Shown here: positions 22,826 through 34,336 of the stretch, piece by piece
How positions within the stretch are numbered: the stretch's first letter is position 1
How the letters are laid out: each line of letters begins with the position of its first letter
DNA from: Piezodorus guildinii
Lineage: Eukaryota > Arthropoda > Insecta > Hemiptera > Pentatomidae
DNA: 64,000 nt
Direction of reading: 5' to 3'
Assembly: GCA_023052935.1 (NCBI GenBank)
Contig: CM041294.1
Span: 25,252,641 to 25,316,640 of the forward strand
Notes under the pieces: model-generated
What the model was told of the DNA's origin: nothing
Databases searched by the model: none
The model's input: only the letters and a program-made list of their open reading frames with translations
Translations under genes and position numbers: made by a program

Positions 22826-23605
22826 TTGATATTAAGAAAATTGTTTCCTATTTATACATATAATAGAACATTTTTAAGATTTGTCCTTGGCAAACCCAAG
22901 AGGTCTCATGTGACCCATTTATACAGTGAGTTAAAGTGGTTCCTTCCCTCAAACCGCAGACAATATTTCCTTGGATCATTCCTTTACCAAACCACCAACT
23001 CCCAGCTACCTCCCTATATCCACAAACTTCTGCAATTTAAATCGTCAGTCCGCTCCCTCCAAACAAGATCGCGCCATTCTGACCTTTATATTCCTGCCCA
23101 CAGAACAACAAGTTTTGAAAATTCCTTTCTTGTCCGCTCTACTACTCTCTGGGATTCCCTACCTACTCATATCCGCCATGCTTCTTCCCTACCATCATTC
23201 AAGTCCCAGTTGTTCGAGTACCTATTGTCATCTCAAACAGATGCTCCACAAGCCTGATATTTCAAATCAAATATCTATTCAAAAAGAAAATTTATTATTT
23301 ATTGTTGATGTTTATATATCGATCAATTATTATAAATCAGTTTCAATGTTAAGTTTTGTTCAACATATCAGAAGTTATTCATTTGTTTTACTCTTTTAGT
23401 TATTTTACTCTTTTGTTTTATTGTATCCTACTTTTCTCCTCAAAGTTTTGTAAATAAGAATTAATTATAATCCTTTGGTCTTGTGGCCAGACACATTGTA
23501 TATATCAATTGTACAAATCATATTGTTCTTAAGAGACCCAGTCCCAGAATAAAAAATAATTTTATATTCTTTTCTATTCTATAATACAACCAGAACAGAA
23601 AATAA
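22826..23605 (+). pseudogene. LINE 3' end (CR1/L2-like C-terminus)
   Basis: The plus frame encodes FVLGKPKRSHVTHLYSELKW, YFLGSFLYQTTNSQLPPYI, then LVRSTTLWDSLPTHIRHASS and LPSFKSQLFEYL, with a stop at 23255. The pattern R...WNsLP..ir...s...FK..L is the usual C-terminus of CR1/L2-type LINEs. The 3' UTR ends near AGAATAAAAAATAATTTT. A shorter relative lies at 33.54 kb. Confidence 0.75.
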
Positions 23606-23735
23606 GTTAAGAATCACTTTTCGGCCTCGGCTCCAACGCCACACTCTTCTACTTGATAAATAACTCCTCTTATGAGGATAGTTTGTTCATTAATTTCACA
23701 TCACTTTTTTACATGATACATACCTAAAGTTTGAC

Positions 23736-23823
23736 TTTCCAGGTTTGATTAGGATAGAGATCTTTAACGAGTACCTGACATCGCACAAGCATGGGACTGC
23801 CATTTTACATATCCTCCGAAATT
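23736..23823 (-). repeat. SINE family 1 fragment
   Basis: It contains CCAGGTTTGATTAGGATAGA and GAGTACCTGACATCGCACAA in reverse orientation; both ends are missing. Confidence 0.65.
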
Positions 23824-23997
23824 ATCAGTATAGTAGTACCAACATACTTTCCATTACTTTTTCTTAATAGTGTATGGATACAAGGCCTTACTGTTGCTAC
23901 ACATATCGATTTCGAAGTCCCCTTATGCTAAAAACGAACAACCGTCGTCTTAATATTTTTCCAACCAGACATATGTCCGTTGGCCTTGTTTATAAGT

Positions 23998-24275
23998 TTT
24001 TCTTCGTCCAGTGGCGCGACAGCCCATGTAGGCCCTGGGCCTCGTGGTGTAATCTCCTGTCACGTTTCTCGATGCATGTTGTAGTGTAGGGTCATCACAC
24101 CCTACGCCTAATTTTGTGAGTGGCTACCCTTTGGCTGACGGGTCTCCCATACCCGGGGAAGAGACTGTGAGTGAATCCCCAATTAATTATATCCTTATAA
24201 AAGCCTCACCCGGACTGGGATTCGAACTCACAACCTACAGCATGAGGGACTTGCGCGCTAGCCACGGGCTCCCCT
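23998..24275 (-). repeat. tRNA-derived SINE family 2, with head
   Basis: The body matches 868-1068 (TGGCGCGACAG, TGGCTGACG, GTGAGTGAATCCCC). The right end, read in reverse, is tRNA-like: GGGAGCCCGTGGCTAGCGCG (A box) and GAGTTCGAATCCC (B box at about 24216-24228). It is a SINE rather than a tRNA gene because it continues into the family body and lacks a cloverleaf 3' half. Confidence 0.65.
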
Positions 24276-24704
24276 TTGTTTATAAGTATAAATTATTATT
24301 AATTAACACAGTTCATTTCACAGTCAGTGAAATGACGGTAAATATCGTAAAGTTGCTTATGAGAGTTACCTAAAAAGATTGAAAACTGATCTAATTATAA
24401 TAATATTAATTTAAATCATGGTAAGGCACGGGCATCGGTTGAGCTACCGCTGCTAGCGGAAATCGACAATATCCTTTGGGATTTATTAAACGAGCATAGC
24501 AAGTTCTTAGCGATAAAAAAAAATAAATAAATAAAATAGTAATTATTTATTTATTTATATTACAAATGACCCTCAAGACTTGATAACAAATCCTATTTGG
24601 TCAGTGAACAATTTAAAAGAGATGTATGTACAAGTACAGAGTTATTGGCAGCATTGATTTAAATTAAAGTTTACAATTTGTATTTTTTTTAAAGAATAGT
24701 TCTA
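24276..24704. other. AT-rich spacer
   Basis: No feature recognised. Confidence 0.3.
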
Positions 24705-24835
24705 TCTTTTTACTTTCACTTACTATATATAGTAAGGTGAAGTATTGCGATCGTGAAAATTTTCGAATTCCAGTTTTCAACGGAAATACACGTTTTAGGG
24801 TCCCCTGAGTCCAAATAACCAAGTCCTGCAAAAAG

Positions 24836-24869
<34 letters not shown>

Positions 24870-25642
24870 TAACTCCCGGGCGGAAACGGTAAGTCCTATG
24901 AAACTGAAATTTCATATTTAAGACAACTATACGCCCGAGACGTGACAAAACTTTTTTCATCAAAAATAGCTTACCAGAAGAGGCACTTTATACCATGCAT
25001 TTTGCACCTTTTTTCGATTTTCTCAAAAACGGTTCCGACGATTTTGATTAAACTCGCAATATCGATGTAAAAATTAATGGGCTTTAATATCATGTAGGTT
25101 TTATTTGGATAAAAATGGTCTGTCAGGGCTTAAATGCCGATATTTTAAATTTTCTTCCCCTAAAGTACCTTTAATTTTGTAGATAATAAAAGTAAATTTG
25201 TAGGTAATAATAATAATAACTAGATTATCTTATTAACGCTGATGAAAAACAGGTAAATATATAAATTGAATAAATTCGATACCCAACTAAAGGAGAAAAC
25301 AGTAAAATACTTTTTCAATGCAATTTTTCGTTTTTGAACATAAGAGCAGTAATATATATGTATGATATACCGTTGGAAAGCTAAAGATTTTAGAAAAAAT
25401 ATCATCTCATACACAAGCTTTTAGAAGTTGATAGAGAGTAATAAGAAGAAGATAAAACTAACTGATTATTTTAGATAATAATATAATAAATTTTTTAATG
25501 AAACACATGTTTCTATAGAAATTCAATTTGATTAATTTCTTAATAGTTTCACGTATTTTCATCTCTAACTGTATTTGAAAATTCTTTCATTGATTTTAAA
25601 AATCGAGGTAAGTGAAAGTCGAGTGTTGCCCGCACCAGATTT
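24705..25642 (-). mobile_element. DINE/helentron-like copy, near complete
   Basis: Minus orientation. The 5' end TCTGGTGCGGGCAACACTCG followed by ACTTTCACTTACC is at about 25640-25605. The TG/CA microsatellite is at 24838-24868. The 3' hairpin is at about 24710-24745, where ACTTTCACTTACTATATATA reads into AGTAAGGTGAAAG. Internal motifs match the copies at 38.65 and 43.04 kb. Confidence 0.8.
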
Positions 25643-25644
25643 TT

Positions 25645-25885
25645 TATATTCACTTTGTCCAAGTTGTTTAAAAATTCAGCCTCTTCCTCTTGTTTAATGT
25701 CCCGTTCTCTTTTGTATTTTTTGCACCTGAAAACTAAGTGTCGCGGGTCTTCTGGCTATCCGCAGACTTCACATTTTCCATCTTTTTTTTATTTTCATAA
25801 GAGCAAGTAAGTACACCCGTGATTAGTCCTCAGTCTTACGATTCGTACGATACTCGTTCTTGTAAGTTGCTGATGCCTAGCAAAC
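25645..25885 (-). pseudogene. LINE C-terminal zinc-finger fragment
   Basis: The minus strand reads KCEVCG, a stop, then PEDPRHLVFRCKKYKRERDI and KQEEEAEFLNNL, the C..C...H...C C-terminal finger of I/R1-type LINE ORF2. It is bounded by the head-to-head 5' ends of two DINE-like copies. Confidence 0.6.
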
Positions 25886-26021
25886 CATGGAACAAATGAC
25901 CATTTTCAATCTACAAATAAGGAAACATGTCTTTATTTCTATAATTTTTGAGCAACATGAAGAACTGAAGCACGGATACGTTTATAAGGCAACAATTAAT
26001 AGTTTTAAAATTTTGGTAAGG

Positions 26022-26085
26022 AAAAAATCTGGTGCGGGCAACACACGACTTTCTCTTACCTCGGCTTTTAAAATCAATTTCAGAG
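26022..26085 (+). mobile_element. DINE/helentron-like 5' end fragment
   Basis: AAAATCTGGTGCGGGCAACA, then CGACTTTCTCTTACCTCGG and TTTTAAAATCAATTT; only the 5' 60 bases remain. Confidence 0.7.
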
Positions 26086-26374
26086 CTTAATTTATTATAT
26101 CAATGGTTATGAATAAGAATTCGACAGTTAAATGCAAATCAGTTTCGTTAGCACGAATGGCGCAAGAGATTATTTGTTTCACTACAGCAACATCCTTAGT
26201 ACTGATAATACACCCCTCTAGAGAAGCAACTCTAATACTGTTATCTACATCAAACTGATCTAGCCTAAATTACCCTTCCGTCCAGTGGCGTAACCCATGA
26301 GACCTCGGTGAAAACCAAACATATTTCCTGTACGCACCTGTCCTGCCCTTCTCCTCCATCAGCAAAATAATTAA

Positions 26375-27995
26375 GATACAGTGAGTCTCAAAAATATTAG
26401 AAATTTACTATCATTCCGTAATTTCCTTGCTTTCAACTTTTTTAAAAATGTTTTTAAGGAGTTGTTAATCACTCTATAATGTTAGAAGGAAAGTAAACAA
26501 TAGCTCGAACCAAAAACTACGACGATAATCATTTTATTTTCAACGTTTTGAACGTTCATTTACGAAAATATTAAAAATAGTGTATGTCAATGGTGTCAAA
26601 AGTATTCGGAATTACGTGTTTTCCTAATTATATTAATGCAGCGATCATAAATAAACATTCAGTTGTTAAAACTTTTTGTATAATTATAGATTTTAACCTA
26701 CTAGAAATTGATCTTACTAATTAATTGATTGTTTGGTGTGAAATAATATCCCACTCAAGCTCTAATTGTTTGGCCATTGGCCATTTTCATTTAGAATATA
26801 GTATTTCTTGATTTTCATTTTTACTAGGTCCAACAAATGGTGAATTAAATTTAAAAGAAATAATAGAAGAGGGATTTCGAGATTTTTTTGAAAATTTTGC
26901 AGCAACTAAATCTGAATAGATAACGTATATGTGTCCAGTCATGGTTGCGCGTATGTTAAAAATTTAATTTATACGCCATTTTTCTTCTACTCTTAATTCT
27001 GGCTTTTCATACTTAAAAAATACACAACCCTATAAATAATTCTGTCCATGAACCCAATGTTATTAAACTTTTTCAAAGAAAAACATACCCAACTTTCACT
27101 GACCGCTCAAGGTGTTTTACTAAGGCATACTAAATTCTTTATTTGGTTACCTCCAAACCATTATTTCTTCATAAGAACCATTTATTTTAGTATGAGAGTC
27201 ATCTATAAACATTTTAATTCATCAACCTTCTCTTTAAAAAATGTTACAAGCATTCAGCCTATTCTCTTATTTCCTTGCCTGCTGATAGACTTTTTCCGGA
27301 CTTCTTGTACCGTGTTTTTCTTTTCGTCATATTTTTTTAGAACCCGGCGAACAGTTGAAACATTTATTGTATATCCAGAAGTTCTGAAAAATTCATAAAT
27401 AAGCTGAGGTTTAATCATTTGAGGTATTGTTTTCTTATTAAATGAATAATCAGTCTTTCAGTTTTAACATTTAATATTTTTTGGACGCTCATCTTTTTGC
27501 TTTTATATTTTTATATTTATATTATCTACATTTTACATAGCCATTCACATATTCTCCTAGATTTTTTTTTTTAACTTTTCAACTATTGCTCTTCGTAATA
27601 ATTCGAAACAGTTGTTCGATCGTTGCGGTTTAATTTTAGGTCCTTATTAAAAAAAAAAATTCTTTCCAAGATTGGGTGTATGTTACATAAGGGAGAAGAA
27701 TTGTTTAGAACATAAAACATGTCAAATATTAGTGAGAAAATGAATATTTGAAACCATTAAACAACAGAATATTACGATTTCCGAATACTTTTGACACTAA
27801 CAGATCTTGTAATTTCACATTATTAATCGGATATTTTTAAAAACAATAAACTTTTCGATTATCTGGCCAGTGATTTTCCTTTATCTCTTTTAAATATTTA
27901 TGAGTGAAAAAGAATTATATAAATTCGTAGTTGTGAAAGATACTTATTAAATGAAAAGAAATACGAATTCCGAATACTTTTGACACTCATTTTAA
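26375..27995 (-). mobile_element. Tc1-like transposon with doubled ends, inactive
   Basis: An inverted pair of ends, GTGTCAAAAGTATTCGGAAT at about 26595 and ATTCCGAATACTTTTGACAC at about 27968, flanks the element. An extra inner right copy is at about 27781 and a degenerate outer left copy (GTCTCAAAAATATTAGAAAT) at about 26384, giving an IR/DR arrangement. The minus strand encodes FFRTSGYTINVSTVRRVLKK and later EWDIISHQTIN and SSRLKSIIIQKVLTTEC, the N-terminal DNA-binding and C-terminal ends of a Tc1-type transposase. Many stops; not functional. Confidence 0.75.
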
Positions 27996-28499
27996 GAAGT
28001 ATTGTTGGAATATAAATCAATTGTGTTTTAATTTTATTTGTTACGCCCAAGTCAAATCCTCTTATTTATCTTTTTATAGTTTATTTATAGGTCCAGAGTA
28101 TGAAAATAGAGATTCAATAGATGAATCGACGGAAGGAATTGCTTACTTGATGCTTTAACACTCTCAGTCAATACGATCTAGTTGTGAAAGCACTCTTCAT
28201 TTTTTCTTAATTCCCTACGAACAAAACTGTTTATTAGGTTAACCACCAATTCTAGAGGTCGAAATTCCCAAGAACTAAATTTCAGCTTGCACCAACAGAT
28301 TCGGCATGGTTTGACAACTTGGGAACAATAAGACGGCCACGCTCCAACTCGTCCACGAATAATCACACAATTAAATACAATAAATAAAACGGGATTCAGC
28401 CAGAGATGAACCAGAAAAGTATCTAACAACTGAGAATTTATTACTATGTTTACCTGTTTGTTGTAGAGTCAATTTCTTCTCTTTTGGTTCATTATTTTC
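27996..28499. other. Unassigned stretch with GC-richer block
   Basis: Positions 28230-28380 are GC-richer. The minus strand has open frames (83 codons at 28178-28429) but no motif I recognise, so no gene is called. Confidence 0.3.
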
Positions 28500-30048
28500 A
28501 ATACTGAACCTTTGTAATCGACAAAAAAAAAAAAATAATAATAATAAAAAATACCCCCGCTCAAAATTTGAGAAGTTACGTTTCAAGATGCGTAAAATCC
28601 GAAAAACGAATAGAAAAAATCTGGTGCGGGCAACACACGACTTTCACTTACCTCCATTTTTAAAATCAATAAAATAATTTTCAAATACAGTTAGGGATAA
28701 AAAAATCTGGTGCGGGCAACACACGACTTTCACTTACCTCCATTTTTAAAATCAATAAAAGAATTTTCATAAACAGTTAGAGATAAAAATACGTGAAACT
28801 ATTAAAGAATTAATTAAATTGAATTTATATAGAAACATCCATTATATTATTATCTAAAATTATCAGTTAGTTTTATCTTCATTTCACCACTCTCTATTAA
28901 CTTTTGAATGCTTGAGTATAAGATTATATTTTTTCTAAAATCTTTAGCTTTCCAACGGTATACCATACATGTATATTACTGTTGTTCAACAACAAAAAAT
29001 TGCATTAAAAAAATATTTTTCCAGATTTCTTCTTTATTTCCTTTTCAAATTCGCTCAACTTGCATATTTAGCTGTTTTTCATCAGTGATAACAAGATAAT
29101 ACAGTTATTTTTATAGAATCAACAAAATTAAAGGTACTTTAACTTAGACGTTTTTATCAGCTGGTTAATTTAAAATGGCGGCCGATTATAAGTGATTTTA
29201 TTCAATAACTCAGCTATTTTTAAAGATAGAAAAAAAATTTATTTGTGTTTTTTAACCAAAAAACCGCGAAAAATAAAATAAAAAAGAAAAGAAAAAATTG
29301 AAATTTTACACATAAATACACTCATAACTCAGTTATTTTCGACGATAGAGAAAAGTAAGTGTAGAGTTTTAGAATCAGTAGAGCGCGAAAAAAACTTTCA
29401 AAAAAATTGAAATCTCGCTTATTCATACACTTATTAACTACCTTATTTTCGAAGATAGAGAAAAAATGTATTTGTGTTTTTTAACCAAAAAACCGCGAAA
29501 AATTAAATAAAAAAGAAAAGAAAAAAATTGAAATTTTACACATAAATACGCTCATAACTCAGTTATTTTCGACGATAGAGAAATGTAAGTAAAGAGTTTT
29601 AGAATCAGTAGAGCGCGAAAAAAACAACAACAAAAAAATGAAAAAAATTGAAATCTTGTTTATATATACACTTGTAACTACGTTATTTTCGAAGATAGAC
29701 AAAAATTCATTATTGTTTTTTAACCAAAAAACCGCTAATAATTATAAAAAATTTCAAATTTCACCCATAAATACTCCCTTAATTCAGTTATACTTGAAAA
29801 TAGAGAACAATTTATTTAGAGAAAATTAATTTTTCGATAAAATGAAAAAGGAATAATTGAAATTGGTTAACAACTACCTGAGATATTGCGTTTTGAAATC
29901 AGCGGTAGTACGATAATATGATATGATCCTTTGAATTATTGCTTTTCATATTACTTAATTGCCTATCAATACCTATATAAACAGTTATACCCTAATATTG
30001 TTATTTGGAAATAATAAACCATTGTGTAATAATTTGCAACGTTTTTTT
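28500..30048 (-). mobile_element. A/T-repeat TIR element, interrupted
   Basis: Minus orientation. The left end is at about 30000-30045 (ATTATTACACAATGG in reverse), followed by the same AAAGCAATAATTCAAAGGAT-type text as 7.6 kb. The A-rich repeat units follow (29.2-29.85 kb), then GGCGGCCGATTATAAG. After the DINE-like insertion at 28615-29137 the element resumes with TTCAAGATGCGTAAAATCCG and a degraded right end ACCTTTGTAATCGAC at 28506-28520. Confidence 0.6.
28615..29137 (+). mobile_element. DINE/helentron-like copies, tandem 5' end
   Basis: A first 5' end (TCTGGTGCGGGCAACACACG at about 28619) runs only about 85 bp before a second identical 5' end begins at about 28705. The second copy continues through CTTTCCAACGGTATACCATA and TTTTCATCAGTGATAACAAG to AAAGGTACTTT, where it is truncated. 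It lies inside the A/T-repeat element. Confidence 0.75.
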
Positions 30049-30346
30049 TTAAATATTATTTCTATTTTTACTATACAATGTTATTATATAATAAGGCCCT
30101 AAAAATGCACAGTTATTACATCTCATTCTTCTTATTCATGCTCCGTATTCCATTAATCTTAAATATTTATTTTTCTTTTTATATTAATATAATTTATTTT
30201 ATTTTCCTTATTTTATTTAAAAAATATATGAACTTTAATGTTATACAACTAACTATATATGAAACAAGCCTGAGAGGGAATGCATATTATTTATGCACCA
30301 ATCGCAGGAATACTGCAATACGGAAATGAAGAATCATTTAATAGAC
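30049..30346. other. AT-rich stretch
   Basis: Nothing recognised; the 83-codon plus frame at 30078-30329 is low-complexity. Confidence 0.3.
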
Positions 30347-30622
30347 CTGAACGCAGAAGTGCCTGCCCAGAGTGTACCCGAAGGCTTGGATGACATTGGT
30401 TATGTTGATCGAATCCTGCTTTGGGAGGACCAACTTGGTGAGGCCCGGAGATAGAGAAGAAGCGATAATGTAGGAGTAGAGAATCCACATCACTCAAAGG
30501 ACATAAACACACGTTGGGCGACTGTGCACGCATCCCAACAGCGTCACCGGCCCGACAGCTAAAGTGACACCATTTATTTCATTGTCCTCGCACGAAAGCA
30601 AATTGAACGATGCTATCTGTCT
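30347..30622 (-). pseudogene. Ionotropic-receptor-like M2-M3 exon with in-frame TGA
   Basis: Between acceptor TTGGCCCCAG and donor TTCAG|GTCTAT lies a 92-codon frame: INGVTLAVGPVTLLGCVHSR, PTCVYVL, stop, VMWILYSYIIASSLSPGLT, then KLVLPKQDSINITN and IQAFGYTLGR. The segment W.LYSYII....SPGLT is M3 of an insect IR and what follows is the start of S2. A single TGA (30494-30496) interrupts it, perhaps from an arginine CGA. It cannot be the missing exon of the 6.8-21.8 kb gene in linear order, so it points to a second, upstream receptor copy. A pseudogene is likely; readthrough is possible. Confidence 0.65.
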
Positions 30623-31061
30623 CTGGGGCCAAAATAGAAAAGCAATGGCTTTCATTAGGGCTATGCGATCAGGACATGATATAGCGCCATTGTAGTCTGT
30701 GATAACTGTGATCCGCACAAAATTACATCTGTGATTCACGGCAAAAACGGATAACATCTTCGCCAAGTAAACGAATCGATTTTAAAAACTAGAAAGGATT
30801 TATAAATTCATTTATTTTTCAGCAGAATGGAAGAAGTTAAAGAAAAGACACTAATTGATTTTTTTTTTTTTTTATTATGTACTCCTTACTGCACAACAAT
30901 GAATTGCATTCAAACAATTAAAATACTTATCGTTTGAGATCGAATGATATCCTTTCTAACCCGATATTCTTTTAAAAAATAAGATGAATTAAATGTAGAA
31001 TACGGACCAATAAAATGACCTACGAAAATACTCCAATAACACACACACACACATATATATA
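30623..31061. other. Spacer
   Basis: The open frame of the receptor exon extends upstream to about 30766, so the exon could start earlier than called. The rest is AT-rich, with a T-run near 30859 and an AC/AT microsatellite at 31040-31060. Confidence 0.35.
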
Positions 31062-32102
<1,041 letters not shown>

Positions 32103-32445
32103 AACTATTCCAGCAATATTAGCTTTAGAAGTTCCGTCCTAAATCCTATAGCAGGTACTCAATCGGTTCTTCCACTGACGTCAAGGCTACCTCCGGAATA
32201 ACCTGTTGTTCAGGCATTCTTATTTTCGCTACTATTTTCTCAACGAAGGAATGTTCATCCCATCGGCGCAAAATTTTTTGGGAAAAAAGAAAATATAAAA
32301 AATTAAAATTAAGTGTAATGATAAAATATACTGTTACAATCTCCAAGTTAATTTTAAATTTATATCCAAATATACACTGTTTGGAAAAATAAACCTTAAC
32401 AATGCTTAACTTACGTGACCCCCCTCCTAAAGAAAATCTTGTCAC
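32103..32445. other. Unassigned GC-richer open frame
   Basis: The minus strand has an open stretch ending ILRRWDEHSFVEKIVAKI, RMPEQQVIPEVALTSVEE, PIEYLL, stop. It looks protein-like, and LRRW recalls the receptor exon at 19.2 kb, but there is no acceptor or clear family match. It could be a receptor or retroelement remnant. Confidence 0.3.
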
Positions 32446-32998
32446 TACCCTCAATGAGATCATGAGGTACCTATGTATTGAGCTTTTTTACTTTCCCAAT
32501 ACACTTTAAATGTCTGGAAACGGTAGATGCACTTGCATTTAGTTGTTTTGTGAGTCCTTTAACTGTTTGGTAGAGGTTTACTTCCATTGTATGTTTGAGG
32601 ACATCGTTGTCTATTACAGACAGAGGTCTTCCTCGGGACAAGTTTTCCAAGTCGGTATCCCCAGCTGAAAACTTAGCAAACCAACGGCGAATGGTCCGTT
32701 CATTAACACTCTCCCAAACGCCTTGCAAATATTTCTAGCGTCCTCAGCTGCTGAATGACCGAGGTTAAACTTGTACAAAAATATTACTCGAAAATTGCGT
32801 GTTTCCATGTTCATATTTGGAGGTATACTAAAAAGTTGGTAATTGATTGGGAAGCTAATGTTTATAATACAAAGGTAGAGTATTAGTAACTGTTTACTTT
32901 AAATATGTAAACATTCGGAAGAAAACAACTAAGACCTGCAAAATCCTTTATGTATTTCAGAAACGATAAAAACGCACATTTCATGTGAAACAACTCAG
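32446..32998 (-). mobile_element. mariner family 1, copy 4, 3'-truncated
   Basis: The right end ACATTTCATGTGAAACAACT with a TA lies at 32976-33000. Minus-strand frames contain [37 protein letters not shown] and GRPLSVIDNDVLKHTMEVN, ending at VKKLNT. Similarity stops near 32450, before the position of the shared deletion junction. Confidence 0.85.
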
Positions 32999-33000
32999 TA

Positions 33001-33534
33001 CATTGCATGTTCAAAAACTACTGCACACTATTTGTGCACCTCAGTGGCGTGGTAGAATGAGAGTGGGAAATGAGTATTTTATTTTATCTTTTTTTATAAT
33101 ACTGGTAATGGAAATTTCGAATAATCCTCAAATTATATATAATCTTCTGAATGGATAGGTGATGAGAAAAATTATATAACTTCATTCACCAACGATTGAT
33201 TCTTCTGGCATGGCGTGTGGTATAGATGTAGATAGAATAGATGTAGAAACCGTAGGCAAACCCAATTCCTCCCCGATTGTGACAGCCATATCCTTAATCT
33301 TTTGTTTATCCAAGTCAGGGAGAAATACTTAAGCCACTTTTAATATAACGTATGTCCTATAATATTCTTATAGTTTCTTGATATTGTCAATATGAAAAAT
33401 ATTCCAATTATATTTAAGATATGAATAAAACAAGTATGAAAGGCGGATATAAATAAATATGAAAATTACATTAATAATCAATAAATAAATTATTGATTAT
33501 TACTTTAATTTATTTTTAGAAATACAAAGTCCAT
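33001..33534. other. AT-rich stretch
   Basis: No feature recognised. Confidence 0.3.
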
Positions 33535-33655
33535 ATATAGTATATTAGGAATTCCCTCCCATCAAACATCCGTCATGCGCCCTCCCTCCCCACATTCAAA
33601 TACCTTCTCTTCCAGTACCTTCAAGCATCCCGAAATGAAGCTACCTGACAATCAA
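33535..33655 (+). pseudogene. LINE C-terminal fragment (CR1/L2-like)
   Basis: The plus frame NSLPSNIRHAPSLPTFKYLL, then FQYLQASRNEAT, stop, parallels DSLPTHIRHASSLPSFKSQL of the 22.8 kb copy. Confidence 0.7.
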
Positions 33656-33904
33656 ATAATTTTAGTTGGATTGTATTTGATTTTTTTTTTTTTTTTTTTT
33701 TTTCGCACAAGTATTTATTAATGGTTTTCCACTTTTTTATCTAGAAAACTTCCTTTAGAAGACTAAGTATCAGAATAACATACATATTTATTTGTTTATT
33801 TTTCTTCTTTTTATTTTATATTTAAACTCATTTATTTTCCATTTTGTTCAACACAATTATTTTCTGAAGATTGTTTTTTATTTATTAATTTTTATATAAA
33901 TTCA
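33656..33904. other. Spacer with T-run
   Basis: T-run at 33680-33703; AT-rich, nothing else. Confidence 0.4.
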
Positions 33905-34336
33905 TCCATCGGAGTAGAGCTTTGGGGCTCTACTAAACCATCGAATTCTTCCCGTATCCAATCCCTACAATCCAAAATCCTTCGTAAAATCCTCAGTGCT
34001 CCTTACTTTGTCACGAATACACTAATCCATAAAGACCTTAATGTTCCATATGTTACTGATTTGGCCCGATCTAGATACCATTCCTTTCATGGCAAACTCC
34101 ATTCCCACCCTAATCCTCTAGTTTCAATCCTTTCTTCCTCTTCAATTCCTGACAATCCTCTGAGGCGTCTGAAAAGGAGATGGCCCCGAGACCTTCCAGT
34201 TTAGAACATTTTTAGAGTGCTTCCATTGGGAAGCTTCTCTACATGTGTTTCATGCCTTCATATATATTCCATCTAATTTACTTGTTGTATTCCTGTATAC
34301 AGTTGTAAATTCCAATAAATAAATTTTAAAAAAAAT
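33905..34336 (+). pseudogene. Jockey-type LINE 3' end
   Basis: The frame reads GVELWGSTKPSNSSRIQSLQ, LIHKDLNVPYVTDLARSRYH, then DNPLRRLKRRWPRDLPV, stop. It is nearly the same as the 4.1-4.7 kb copy but keeps the real C-terminus and a 3' UTR ending TTCCAATAAATAAATTTT plus A-run. It is strongly 5'-truncated. Confidence 0.8.

Noticed and set aside
24200..24275. tRNA gene
   Set aside because: Polymerase III boxes are present but the sequence continues into a repeated SINE body and lacks a full cloverleaf.
28178..28429. Minus-strand exon
   Set aside because: GC-richer and open in part, but I recognise no family and no consistent splice frame.
32146..32463. Receptor C-terminus on the minus strand
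   Set aside because: Protein-like, but no acceptor, no IR motif and no matching neighbour exon; left unassigned.
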